Positions 53,017 to 61,628 of a stretch of 64,000 nucleotides of DNA are shown here, one piece after another. The DNA lies in NCBI GenBank assembly GCA_964587165.1, contig CAZPKH010000004.1, positions 1-64,000 on the forward strand. The letters run 5' to 3'. Source of the DNA: CAZPKH01 sp964587165. GTDB lineage: Bacteria > Bacteroidota > Bacteroidia > Bacteroidales > Muribaculaceae. Position numbers and translations under genes: made by a program. The stretch's first letter is position 1. The number at the start of each line of letters is the position of its first letter. The notes beneath the pieces were generated by a model. That model worked only from the letters and a program-made list of their open reading frames with translations, made no database searches and was not told the origin of the DNA.

Positions 53017-54726
53017 TTAATGTTTGGTTTTGTGGGAGAGGTTCTTGTGGCGGATGCGCCATACGGCTGCGCCATAGGGGGCAAGCGCGACGGCAAACGG
53101 GGCGTCGGGAGAGAATGTCTTCTGCATCTTGTCGCCGGTGAGCAGTTCCTGGGCCACACAGGTGCCTTGAGGCAGCCCTAACAGCTCGAAAGCGTGTGCC
53201 GGGATATTGACCTGGAGTGTGTGGGGGCGAGAGTCGAAGTTGGCCGCCACGACAAGTGTCTCGTCGCCGTGCGAACGCAGGAAAAGGTAGTGGCGATGGG
53301 GGTCGACTGTCGGATTCTCGTAATTTACATACATCAGATCGAAGAACGCACCTTCGCGTATAGCAGGCTCTGAGTTGCAGAGTTTCAGCACCTTGGCATA
53401 GAACGCCCGTAGTCGCTGCTCGGCAGGTGTAAGCCGTGCGTTGCCGGGATGGCCGCCGTTGAGCCAGCGGCGCAGGGTGGGTATGCTCCAGTAGTCGAAT
53501 ATTGTGGTGCGTCCGTCGTGGCCGCTGTACCCTTCGGCATCGACGGCCTGCTCGCCGAGCTCCTGACCGGCGTAAATCATCACCGGGCCCGAGCTTATCA
53601 TGGTGCTCACGACAAACGGAGCCGCGATCTTCGAGGGGTCGCCGGCGAAAAATCTCGAGCCGAAACGTTGCTCGTCGTGGTTTTCGAGGAAGTTGAGCAT
53701 GTTAGCCCCTATCCCCTCGACTGTCTGCCAGCAGTTTGTGATGGTTGCGGCAGAGTAGTTGGAGCAAAGCACACCGCGCAGAGTGTCGTATAGACCGACC
53801 TTATCGTAGAGGAAGTCGAAGCCGCCGATATGGATGAAATCGCGGTAAAGAGCCGGATCGTAAATCTCGGCTATGAATTTGATATACGGATAGTAGCGGC
53901 GCACTTCGGCGATGGCCCAGTGCCAGAACTCGAGGGGCACCATGTGCACCATATCGCAGCGGAAGGCATCGACACCGCGTGATGCCCAGAAGCGGAGTAT
54001 GTTGAGCATCTTGATCCATGTGTCGGGGATCGGGTCGAAATGGGTCGACCCGTCGCCGTAGTCGCGGCCATAGTTGAGCTTCACGGTGTCGTACCAGTCG
54101 AAACGGCCGGGAAAAGCTGTGAAGCAGTCGTTGCCCGACACTTTTGCGGGGAACTCCACATAGGCATCATCGCCGGAGCCCATATCGACGTCAGGCGAGA
54201 ATCGTTGGCGGGGTATGTAGTAGAAATTGTTGTTCGGAGCGAAGTACTTCGAGTTGTCGTCGTCCTGTCCAAGATCGTTCACACCTATGGGGCGAGAGTC
54301 GGAGTGATACTGTCGGGCCACATGGTTTGGCACGAAGTCGATCACCACTTTCATGCCGGCCTTATGGGTGCGCGATACGAGAGCGTCGAACTCGGCCATA
54401 CGGTTTGGCACATCGACAGCGAGATCGGGAGCTATGTCGTAATAGTCGGTGATGGCATACGGCGAGCCGGCGCGCCCTTTCACCACATGGGGGTCGGAGG
54501 CCGGTATGCCGTACTGCGAATAATCGGTCGTGGTGGCATGCTCTATCACGCCGGTATACCAAACGTGAGTCACACCAAGATCGGCTATCTGCCCGAGTAC
54601 TTCGGAGGTTATATCGTTGAGCTTTCCGCAACCGTTCTGCTCTATGGTGCCGTCGGGCACGGGAGCTTCATTGGAGTTTCCGAACAGGCGGGTGAATATC
54701 TGATAGATTACAGGCTTGGTGTCCAT
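53017..54726 (-). CDS. Intracellular GH13 family alpha-amylase
   Basis: 569-aa GH13 enzyme with no signal peptide. The barrel is interrupted by a long B domain (about residues 130-230). Triad: D258 (VDAFRCDMVH), E287 (FIAEIYD), D351 (LENHDEQRF). A C-terminal beta domain lies at about 475-560. It probably acts on maltodextrins or glycogen in the cytoplasm. It starts 3 nt after the patatin stop and likely shares its transcript. It is distinct from the secreted amylase at 11.1 kb. Confidence 0.92.
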   Translation of the reverse strand: MDTKPVIYQIFTRLFGNSNEAPVPDGTIEQNGCGKLNDITSEVLGQIADLGVTHVWYTGVIEHATTTDYSQYGIPASDPHVVKGRAGSPYAITDYYDIAPDLAVDVPNRMAEFDALVSRTHKAGMKVVIDFVPNHVARQYHSDSRPIGVNDLGQDDDNSKYFAPNNNFYYIPRQRFSPDVDMGSGDDAYVEFPAKVSGNDCFTAFPGRFDWYDTVKLNYGRDYGDGSTHFDPIPDTWIKMLNILRFWASRGVDAFRCDMVHMVPLEFWHWAIAEVRRYYPYIKFIAEIYDPALYRDFIHIGGFDFLYDKVGLYDTLRGVLCSNYSAATITNCWQTVEGIGANMLNFLENHDEQRFGSRFFAGDPSKIAAPFVVSTMISSGPVMIYAGQELGEQAVDAEGYSGHDGRTTIFDYWSIPTLRRWLNGGHPGNARLTPAEQRLRAFYAKVLKLCNSEPAIREGAFFDLMYVNYENPTVDPHRHYLFLRSHGDETLVVAANFDSRPHTLQVNIPAHAFELLGLPQGTCVAQELLTGDKMQKTFSPDAPFAVALAPYGAAVWRIRHKNLSHKTKH

Positions 54727-54729
54727 TAT

Positions 54730-55524
54730 TTAAGATTTATGTAATGTGAATCCGGCAGCGCGGAGAGTGGCCGCAGCGTTCTGATAGCCGGCGTTGTAGA
54801 CGGAGCGTATACCCTTGAGGTCAAACACTTTATATTGTGCTATCTCGGTGGTCTCGACCGCAAGATCGCAGAGCGCGAGATCGGCCACCACATTGTTTTT
54901 CACCAGGATATTGTACGACTGCTGCGCCAAACCCAGCAGCGAGTTCTTATATTTCTTCTGCACCACGGGGCTTACGTTCACCCCTAAGAGGTATTTGCAT
55001 TTGTCGCGTATGATCCACGACGGGAGGTTGTGTAGCATCCCGCCGTCGACATAGTGTATGCCGTCGATCTTCTGCGGCTGAAACACGATCGGTATCGAGC
55101 ACGAGGCAGCCACACAGTCGGCGATGTTGCCTTTGGAGAATACGGCCGGCACGCCGTGGTCGATATCGGTTGCGCCAATATAGGTAGGCACGGGCAGATC
55201 CTCGATGTTTTCGTACGGTATGGTGCGCCGCAGAAATTTCTTGAATCCGTCCATCTTGAAGAAACCGGCTTTCGGCACCCCAAGCTCGGCAAACGACATA
55301 AACGACTCCTCGCTGAAAGCTTCAAGGATCTGAGCCGGAGTCATGCGCGCGGCATACATCACAGCCACTACCGAGCCGGCACTCACACCCGCAATCACGT
55401 TGGGGCGTATGCCGGCCTCTTCCATCGCCTGAAGAGCGCCGCAGTGAGCGAAGCCGCGGGCTCCGCCTCCGCTCAGGGCGATCCCTACGCGGGCTTGCTG
55501 CTGGGCTGACCGAAATCTGAACAT
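54730..55524 (-). CDS. Patatin-like phospholipase (RssA type)
   Basis: 264-aa cytoplasmic patatin-family serine hydrolase. Oxyanion loop GGGARG at 19-24, nucleophile S48 in GVSAGS, and D160 of the DGG motif complete the Ser-Asp dyad. No signal peptide and short length fit the bacterial RssA/YchK group. The substrate lipid is unknown. It lies between alaS (44 nt) and the GH13 gene (3 nt), and its leader includes a ten-base homopolymer. Confidence 0.9.
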   Translation of the reverse strand: MFRFRSAQQQARVGIALSGGGARGFAHCGALQAMEEAGIRPNVIAGVSAGSVVAVMYAARMTPAQILEAFSEESFMSFAELGVPKAGFFKMDGFKKFLRRTIPYENIEDLPVPTYIGATDIDHGVPAVFSKGNIADCVAASCSIPIVFQPQKIDGIHYVDGGMLHNLPSWIIRDKCKYLLGVNVSPVVQKKYKNSLLGLAQQSYNILVKNNVVADLALCDLAVETTEIAQYKVFDLKGIRSVYNAGYQNAAATLRAAGFTLHKS

Positions 55525-55552
55525 CTGTGCTACCGGTGTTTAAGGGGTGAAC

Positions 55553-55562
55553 GGGGGGGGGG
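55553..55562. repeat. G10 homopolymer between alaS and patatin gene
   Basis: Ten consecutive G on the plus strand, preceded by GAAC exactly as in the dnaA leader. It lies 6 bp beyond the alaS stop and 28 bp upstream of the patatin start, so length change could alter patatin expression. Confidence 0.9.
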
Positions 55563-55568
55563 ATACAG

Positions 55569-58223
55569 TTACTGTTTGCCTAACACGGCTGCGCGCATCG
55601 CGGCAAAGGCTTTGTCGAGACCTTCGGCATTCTTGCCACCGGCCTGAGCGAATCCGGCCTGACCGCCGCCACCGCCCTGTATCTCGCGGGCAGCCGCGCG
55701 CACTATTGCGCCGGCGTTGAGGCCGCGGGCGCTCACCAGATCGTCGGTTATCATCACAGTGAGAAGCGGTTTGTCGGATATATCTTTGGTAGCTCCGATG
55801 AACACGGTGCTCTCGGGGGAGTCGCGACGCACGGCAAAGGCAAGATTCTTCACCAGATCGGGCACGCGCACACCCTGCAGGGCGATGATGCGGAGGCCGT
55901 CGATCTCCTCTGCGTTGGCCACCATCTCGCGGCTGAGCGAGTTGATCCGCTCGGTCATGGCTTCCTGTGCCTCGTGGCGCAGGCGGTCGTTCTCCTCTAT
56001 CGACTTGCGCAGGGCGGCTATCACATCGGGAGCGTTGTTGAAGAGCGCACGCACCTGCTGGAGGGTGTCGTTGACGGCATCGAATGCATCTTCGACTTTT
56101 TCGCCGGTGATCGCCTCGATGCGACGTATGCCGGCCGCAATCGAGCTTTCGGAGATGATGTGGATCATACCGATGTTGCCGGTATTGTCGACATGCGTGC
56201 CGCCGCAGAGCTCACACGACGAGCCGTAGCGTATCACACGCACCTCGTCGCCGTACTTCTCGCCGAAGAGAGCCATAGCACCCATATTGCGGGCTTCGGC
56301 GATAGGCACGTTGCGGTGCTCGTCGCGCGCCAGAGCCTGACGCACCTTGGCGTTGGCCAGATGCTCCACACGGCGCAGCTCGTCGGGGGTGAGTTTCTGG
56401 AAGTGCGAGAAGTCGAAACGGAGCAGGTCGGCCGACACGTACGAGCCTTTCTGCTCTACGTGCGTGCCGAGCACTTCGCGGAGCGCTTCGTGGAGCAGGT
56501 GTGTGGCGGTGTGGTTGGCCGACACGGCGGCGCGGTGTGCGGTGTCGATGGCAGCGTGGACAGTGCCGCTGAGGTCGGCGGGTATTTTGGCTGCAAGATG
56601 CACGGCCATACCGTTCTCGCGCTTGGTGTCGTAGATTTCGATCACGGAGCCGTCGGCCATGGTGAGTGTGCCGCGGTCGCCCACCTGTCCGCCCATCTCG
56701 GCGTAGAACGGGCTCTGTGCGAGCACTATCTGGTAGAACTCTTTGTTTTTCTGCTTTACGTGGCGCCAGCGGAGCACTTCGGTGTCGACCTCGGAGCAGT
56801 CGTACCCTACGAACGACGGTTCGCCCTCGCGGAGCACCACCCAGTCGGTAGCTTCGACGGCGGCCGCATTGCGTGCACGCGCTTTCTGCGAATCCATCTC
56901 TTTCTTGAACCCTTCATGATCGAGAGTCATGCCGTTCTCTTTGAGTATCAGTTCGGTGAGGTCGAGGGGGAATCCGTAAGTATCGTAGAGCGTGAACGCA
57001 TCCTTGCCGGAGATTTCGGTCTTGCCGGCACGGCGAGTATCGGCCATCACCACATCGAGCAGGGAGATACCTTTGTCGAGGGTGCGCAGGAATGCGTCCT
57101 CCTCCTCTTTGATCACCTTGATGATGAGGTCGCGCTGAGCCGGGAGCTCGGGGTAAGCCTCGCCCATCGACTCGATCAGGGTGTCGATGAGCTGATACAT
57201 AAACGCCTCCTTGCGGCCCAGGAAGGTATAGCCGTAGCGCACGGCGCGGCGCAGTATCCGTCGGATCACATATCCGGCCTTGGCATTGGAGGGGAGCTGG
57301 GAGTCGGCTATGGAGAATGCTATGGTGCGCACATGGTCGGCCACCACGCGCATGGCTATGTCGGCCTTCGGGTCGCTGCCGTAAGGTATGCCCGAGAGGG
57401 TGGCTATGGCCGAGATAAGGGGCGTGAATACGTCGGTATCGTAGTTGGAGGTTTTGCCCTGCAGAGCCATGCATAGACGCTCGAAACCCATGCCGGTGTC
57501 GATCACCTTGGCGGGGAGCGGCTCAAGCGAGCCGTCGGCCTTGCGGTTGTACTGCATGAACACGAGGTTCCATATCTCGATCACAAGAGGGTTGTCTTTG
57601 TTGACGAGCTCGGCACCCGACACTTTGGCACGCTCGCTGTCGGGGCGCAGGTCGATGTGTATCTCCGAGCAGGGGCCGCAGGGGCCGGTGTCGCCCATCT
57701 CCCAGAAGTTGTCGTGCTTGTTGCCGTTGATGATATGATCTTTGGGCAGGTGCTTCTCCCAATAGCCGGCAGCCTCGTCGTCGCGACCCAGACCTTCGGA
57801 GGGTGAGCCTTCGAACACGGTGGCATACAGCCTGTCGGGATCGAGGCCGAGCACGTCGACAAGATACTCCCACGCCCAGTCGATGGCCTGCTCCTTGAAG
57901 TAGTCGCCGAACGACCAGTTGCCGAGCATCTCGAACATTGTGTGGTGGTAGGTGTCCATGCCGACCTCCTCAAGGTCGTTATGCTTACCGCTCACGCGCA
58001 GACATTTCTGTGAATCGGCCACACGGGGCGATTTGGCCACGGCATTGCCGAGTATGATGTCCTTGAACTGGTTCATACCGGCGTTGGTAAACATCAGTGT
58101 GGGATCATCCTTGATTACCATCGGAGCCGAGGGCACGATCTTGTGACCCTTAGAGCGGAAAAACTCTTTGAACGACTCGCGTATTTCCTTAGCTGTAAGC
58201 ATATTCGGGTTGATTGATGACAT
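55569..58223 (-). CDS. alaS: Alanyl-tRNA synthetase
   Basis: 884-aa class II synthetase charging tRNA-Ala, with an editing domain. The catalytic core is at 1-450 (NAGMNQFKDIILG, FEMLGNWSFGDYFK, and GPCGPCSEIHID). The editing zinc motif is HTATHLLH with later CELCGGTHV. The C-Ala domain carries GGGGGQAGFAQAGG. Start at 58223 (MSSINPNML) is within ~19 nt of a -7 box. The ATG at 58202 (MLTAKEIRESFKEFF) is an equally good family-like start. Likely transcribed with patatin and GH13. Confidence 0.96.
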   Translation of the reverse strand: MSSINPNMLTAKEIRESFKEFFRSKGHKIVPSAPMVIKDDPTLMFTNAGMNQFKDIILGNAVAKSPRVADSQKCLRVSGKHNDLEEVGMDTYHHTMFEMLGNWSFGDYFKEQAIDWAWEYLVDVLGLDPDRLYATVFEGSPSEGLGRDDEAAGYWEKHLPKDHIINGNKHDNFWEMGDTGPCGPCSEIHIDLRPDSERAKVSGAELVNKDNPLVIEIWNLVFMQYNRKADGSLEPLPAKVIDTGMGFERLCMALQGKTSNYDTDVFTPLISAIATLSGIPYGSDPKADIAMRVVADHVRTIAFSIADSQLPSNAKAGYVIRRILRRAVRYGYTFLGRKEAFMYQLIDTLIESMGEAYPELPAQRDLIIKVIKEEEDAFLRTLDKGISLLDVVMADTRRAGKTEISGKDAFTLYDTYGFPLDLTELILKENGMTLDHEGFKKEMDSQKARARNAAAVEATDWVVLREGEPSFVGYDCSEVDTEVLRWRHVKQKNKEFYQIVLAQSPFYAEMGGQVGDRGTLTMADGSVIEIYDTKRENGMAVHLAAKIPADLSGTVHAAIDTAHRAAVSANHTATHLLHEALREVLGTHVEQKGSYVSADLLRFDFSHFQKLTPDELRRVEHLANAKVRQALARDEHRNVPIAEARNMGAMALFGEKYGDEVRVIRYGSSCELCGGTHVDNTGNIGMIHIISESSIAAGIRRIEAITGEKVEDAFDAVNDTLQQVRALFNNAPDVIAALRKSIEENDRLRHEAQEAMTERINSLSREMVANAEEIDGLRIIALQGVRVPDLVKNLAFAVRRDSPESTVFIGATKDISDKPLLTVMITDDLVSARGLNAGAIVRAAAREIQGGGGGQAGFAQAGGKNAEGLDKAFAAMRAAVLGKQ

Positions 58224-58241
58224 GTTTATCTATTATGGCTA

Positions 58242-58249
58242 CAAATTTA
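58242..58249 (-). promoter_or_regulatory. -7 box for alaS
   Basis: TAAATTTG on the minus strand, 18 nt before the ATG at 58223. Confidence 0.5.
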
Positions 58250-58302
58250 CTGAATTTCTGTCAAACGTCCAATTTGCCGGGCCGAAAAGCGCCCGCGCAA
58301 AA

Positions 58303-58336
58303 GAGGCTGCACTCCCCGGGCGGGGTGTACAGCCTC
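58303..58336 (-). terminator. Terminator of sigma factor gene
   Basis: Imperfect hairpin with GAGGCTG/CAGCCTC and CCCC/GGGG pairing (58303-58317 with 58322-58336), 34 nt past the sigma factor stop. On the minus strand the exit is CTTTTGCG. Confidence 0.65.
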
Positions 58337-58370
58337 AGTTTCATTCCGATATGTTGGGCGGGGGCGACCG

Positions 58371-59231
58371 TCACTGCCCGAGGTATGTCTTGAGCAGGCG
58401 CGACCGCTGGCCTTTGAGGCGGCGGATGGCTTTCTCCTTGATCTGGCGCACACGCTCGCGCGTGAGGTCGAACTTGGCGCCGATCTCTTCGAGGGTCATC
58501 TCCTGACAGCCGATGCCAAAGAACATTTTCAGAATCTCGCGCTCGCGCTCGTGCAGCTGCTTGAGGGCGCGATCCACCTCTTTGGAGAGAGACTCCTGGT
58601 TGAGCGAGGAGTCGGCCATGGGCGAATCGTCGTTGGTCAGCACATCGAGCAGGCTGTTGTCCTCACCCTCTACGAAGGGGGCGTCGACCGAGATGTGGCG
58701 GCCGGACACCTTGAGGGTATCGGCGATTTTGTCGACGGGCACTTCCAGGCGCTCGGCAAGCTCCTCGGGCGAGGGTCGGCGCTCGTTCTCCTGCTCGAAT
58801 TTGGAGAGGGCTTTCGAGATTTTGTTAAGCGAACCGACCTGGTTGAGGGGGAGGCGCACGATGCGCGATTGCTCTGCCAAAGCCTGAAGTATCGACTGGC
58901 GGATCCACCATACGGCATACGATATGAACTTGAAGCCGCGTGTCTCGTCAAACTTCTGAGCAGCTTTGATCAGGCCGAGGTTTCCCTCGTTGATCAGGTC
59001 GGGCAACGAAAGGCCCTGATTCTGATACTGCTTGGCCACCGACACGACAAAACGGAGGTTGGCGCGTGTGAGCTTTTCAAGCGCACGCTCGTCGCCCTGG
59101 CGTATGCGTTGGGCGAGTTCTACCTCCTCCTCCACGGAGATGAGCTCTTCGCGGCCTATCTCCTGCAGGTATTTGTCGAGAGATGCACTCTCGCGATTGG
59201 TAATCGATTTGGTGATTTTTAGTTGTCGCAT
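58371..59231 (-). CDS. rpoD: Primary RNA polymerase sigma factor
   Basis: 286-aa short sigma-70 of Bacteroidota type. It lacks the long region 1.1 and non-conserved insert of enterobacterial RpoD. Region 1.2/2 (SLDKYLQEIGRE, LRFVVSVAKQYQNQGLSLPDLINEGNLGLIKAAQKFDETRGFKF-like), 2.4 (SYAVWWIRQSI), 3 and 4 (REREILKMFFG, LTRERVRQIKEKAIRRLK) are present. It recognises TTTG/TAnnTTTG promoters. The ATG at 59231 gives the known N-terminus MRQLKITKSITNRES; an ATG at 59240 adds only MYT. Confidence 0.96.
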   Translation of the reverse strand: MRQLKITKSITNRESASLDKYLQEIGREELISVEEEVELAQRIRQGDERALEKLTRANLRFVVSVAKQYQNQGLSLPDLINEGNLGLIKAAQKFDETRGFKFISYAVWWIRQSILQALAEQSRIVRLPLNQVGSLNKISKALSKFEQENERRPSPEELAERLEVPVDKIADTLKVSGRHISVDAPFVEGEDNSLLDVLTNDDSPMADSSLNQESLSKEVDRALKQLHEREREILKMFFGIGCQEMTLEEIGAKFDLTRERVRQIKEKAIRRLKGQRSRLLKTYLGQ

Positions 59232-59251
59232 CGTATACAAATTTAAGCACG

Positions 59252-59259
59252 CAAAGTTA
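59252..59259 (-). promoter_or_regulatory. -7 box for rpoD
   Basis: TAACTTTGCG on the minus strand, 20 nt before the start. The sigma factor gene carries a promoter of the type it recognises itself. Confidence 0.6.
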
Positions 59260-59349
59260 CAATTTTTCTGCGTGTTTCCGATAGTTTAAGTCTAATATTT
59301 TTGCACTTATAATAAGAAACGCAGCTTAAGCTGCTTTTATTGTACGACA

Positions 59350-59384
59350 AATCCGGGCGCAGCCTGCTTTGGCGCGCCCGGATT
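59350..59384 (-). terminator. mdh terminator
   Basis: Perfect 11-bp stem (AATCCGGGCGC at 59350-59360 with 59374-59384), 30 nt beyond the mdh stop. A second short palindrome (GCAGCTTAAGCTGC, 59321-59334) lies downstream. Confidence 0.7.
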
Positions 59385-59414
59385 CGGATATTGTTGCGAT
59401 GCTTTATGTCAGGA

Positions 59415-60416
59415 TCAGTCGATGTTGGGGTTGATCTTGTTCCAGTCGGCCACGGGGGGAAGTACGCCGAGGGCGATCACCTCGTCGCGGAGGGCGCAAA
59501 GGTGCTTGTAGCTCTCTTTGAGGGCAGCTTCCTCTTCGGGAGTGCCGTTGAGCTCTTTGTAGTGCACGCCGTCTTTTGTGATCTCGGTCTCCATAGCCAT
59601 CATGATGTGGTCGAAGCCGTGAGAGTGTACGTATGTACCGGCAGGCCAAGCGAAGGGCTTGCCACCCATAGCTGCAGCGATCATCTCGATAGATACGTAA
59701 GCGGGGCTCTGGAACGACGAACGGCCGCGGAGGGCGATGATGTTGGCACCGCCTTTTGTGACTTTCTCCTGGATCTCAGCCCACTTCTCGGTGGGGAGAG
59801 CCTCGGTGCCGATGAGCTCGATGAGGGGCTTGCCGTCGATTTTGGCGGTCGAAGCAAATACAGCCATCTGCTCGCCGTGTCCGCCGTATGTACGGCAGCC
59901 GGTGATCTTGTCGGGGCTGATCTTGAAGTATTTGGCGAGCTCTGAGCGCAGACGTGTGGAGTCGAGACCGGCGAGGGTAGCCACTTGCGAGGGTTTGAGG
60001 CCGGAGTAAAGGAGAGTGATCAGGCCGGTGATATCGGCGGGGTTGAATATCACGACTACGAATTTGGCGTCGGGGCAGTAAGCTTTGACGTTTTTACCGA
60101 ACTCCTCGGCGATGGCGGCGTTGCCTTTGAGAAGATCCTCGCGGGTCATGCCTGCCTTGCGGGCTGCGCCACCCGACGATACGATATATTTAGCATCGGT
60201 GAGAGCCTCTTTGATGTCGGAAGTGAAGGTGATGTTGACGCCTTCGAAGCCGCAATGGAACAGCTCCTCAGCCACGCCCTCGAGTCCGGGGGCATAGGGA
60301 TCGTAGAGGCAGATGTTGGGGGTGAGACCCATCATGATGGCAGTCTGAGCCATGTTAGAGCCGATCATACCGGCTGCACCGACGATAGTCAGTTTCTCGT
60401 TAGTCAAAAAGTTCAT
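59415..60416 (-). CDS. mdh: Malate dehydrogenase
   Basis: 333-aa NAD-dependent LDH/MDH-superfamily enzyme. Rossmann motif GAAGMIGSNMAQTA is at 13-26, substrate-binding arginines around 86-92 (RKAGMTREDLL), VIFNPADI near 123, and catalytic H180 in GCRTYGGHGE. In Bacteroidales it feeds the oxaloacetate-malate-fumarate-succinate branch that also leads to methylmalonyl-CoA (mutAB at the window start). Single gene with its own promoter and terminator. Confidence 0.93.
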   Translation of the reverse strand: MNFLTNEKLTIVGAAGMIGSNMAQTAIMMGLTPNICLYDPYAPGLEGVAEELFHCGFEGVNITFTSDIKEALTDAKYIVSSGGAARKAGMTREDLLKGNAAIAEEFGKNVKAYCPDAKFVVVIFNPADITGLITLLYSGLKPSQVATLAGLDSTRLRSELAKYFKISPDKITGCRTYGGHGEQMAVFASTAKIDGKPLIELIGTEALPTEKWAEIQEKVTKGGANIIALRGRSSFQSPAYVSIEMIAAAMGGKPFAWPAGTYVHSHGFDHIMMAMETEITKDGVHYKELNGTPEEEAALKESYKHLCALRDEVIALGVLPPVADWNKINPNID

Positions 60417-60486
60417 AACTTACTGTTATATAGTTTTTAATAGTTGAATAGTTTGTTTCGGTTAACTGATGTTCCTTTAGATAATG

Positions 60487-60494
60487 CAAAGATA
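60487..60494 (-). promoter_or_regulatory. -7 box for mdh
   Basis: TATCTTTGCA on the minus strand, ~70 nt before mdh. A TTTG lies 24 nt further upstream (60522-60519), slightly wider than normal spacing. Confidence 0.6.
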
Positions 60495-60566
60495 GTATGA
60501 AAGTCGGAATTTCCGAGACAAATTAAGGAAATTTTTCCGCAACCGCAGTTTTTTCCTCTTTCAAGG

Positions 60567-61628
60567 TCAGAGATAAGCCTGCTCGACCTGTCCGACGAAC
60601 GAGTCGTAGCTCATACATTCGTCGAAATAGCGGCGCCCGGCGGCACCGAGACGGCGGCGCAGTCCGGGGTCGTCGAGCAGTCGGGCGAGGGCGGCAGCCA
60701 GAGCATCGACATCGCCGGGAGGCACAAGCAGCCCGGTTACGCCGTCGGTGATATACTCGGGCTGGGCGCCGTTGTCGGAGGCCACCACGGCCACTCCCTG
60801 CTGCATATACTCCATGGGCGAGAGGGGGCACGCCTCGCGCACTATCGATGGAGCCACGCCGATGTCGAAGCCCGCCACAAGCTGCTGCACATCGCTGCGG
60901 AAGCCGGTGAATGTGATGCGGTCGGCTATGCCGGCCCGGGCTGCGGCTTGCTTGAGACGCTCGATATAGTCGGCCGGCTTGCAGGCTCCCACAAATGTCA
61001 TGTGCCACGGCCGGTCGGCCACCCGCGCAAGGGCTTCGATAAGCACGGCGCACCCTTTGGAGCGGCGTATGCGTCCGGTGAACCCTATCTGAACGGTATC
61101 GCCGGCGGTATCGTGACGGCTCCTGTCGGTCGGGATCGGGTGAATACTGTTGATCACGGTGACACACCGCTGCTGCGGGAATCCGGGATTCGCCCCGGTC
61201 CAGAGCCTGCGGCTGAGGTCGGACACAAAGATGATGCGGTGCAATGATGCAAGATAGCGGCGATCCCACAGCGGCGTGCGCGATGCGCGGGCGATATGGC
61301 GCGTGAGCACTATGCGCGGCGCAGCGGCGCAGCGACGCTGTGCCCTGACGACCATCGGAAGATCGTGTATGTCGTGGATATGCACCGTATCGGCACCGTC
61401 GATGATATGCGTCAGAGCTTTTACGGAGCGGCTGTCGAAACGACCGCCGAGTTTCAGATACGTCAGGTCCAAGTCGTGCTCGGCATCAAGCCTGCGGGTC
61501 ACGGCAGCGGCAGGTCTCGCCACAAACGCCACCTTATGGCCCCGCGAGGCCATTGTCTTCCCTAAGTCGAGGGCATATTGCTCTGCCCCACCCCAAATTT
61601 TTCCGGCGAGTATGTGTACTATCTTCAT
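60567..61628 (-). CDS. GT4 family glycosyltransferase
   Basis: 353-aa retaining GT-B glycosyltransferase. N-terminal ILAGKIWGGAEQYALDLG acceptor loop, then GFTGRIRRSKGCAVLIEALA around residue 183 and the donor motif EACPLSPMEYMQQGVAVVASDNGAQPE (E-x7-E). The sugar and acceptor are unknown. It begins directly after the stop of the LTA-synthase-like gene, so the two likely act in the same envelope glycan or glycolipid pathway. Confidence 0.9.
   Translation of the reverse strand: MKIVHILAGKIWGGAEQYALDLGKTMASRGHKVAFVARPAAAVTRRLDAEHDLDLTYLKLGGRFDSRSVKALTHIIDGADTVHIHDIHDLPMVVRAQRRCAAAPRIVLTRHIARASRTPLWDRRYLASLHRIIFVSDLSRRLWTGANPGFPQQRCVTVINSIHPIPTDRSRHDTAGDTVQIGFTGRIRRSKGCAVLIEALARVADRPWHMTFVGACKPADYIERLKQAAARAGIADRITFTGFRSDVQQLVAGFDIGVAPSIVREACPLSPMEYMQQGVAVVASDNGAQPEYITDGVTGLLVPPGDVDALAAALARLLDDPGLRRRLGAAGRRYFDECMSYDSFVGQVEQAYL

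Noticed and set aside
52920..53159. 79-codon minus-strand frame after guaA
   Set aside because: Made of repeat-element sequence and the 3' end of the GH13 gene in another frame.
55974..57476. 500-codon plus-strand frame opposite alaS
   Set aside because: Shadow of alaS in a GC-rich gene; no start context and no recognisable domain.
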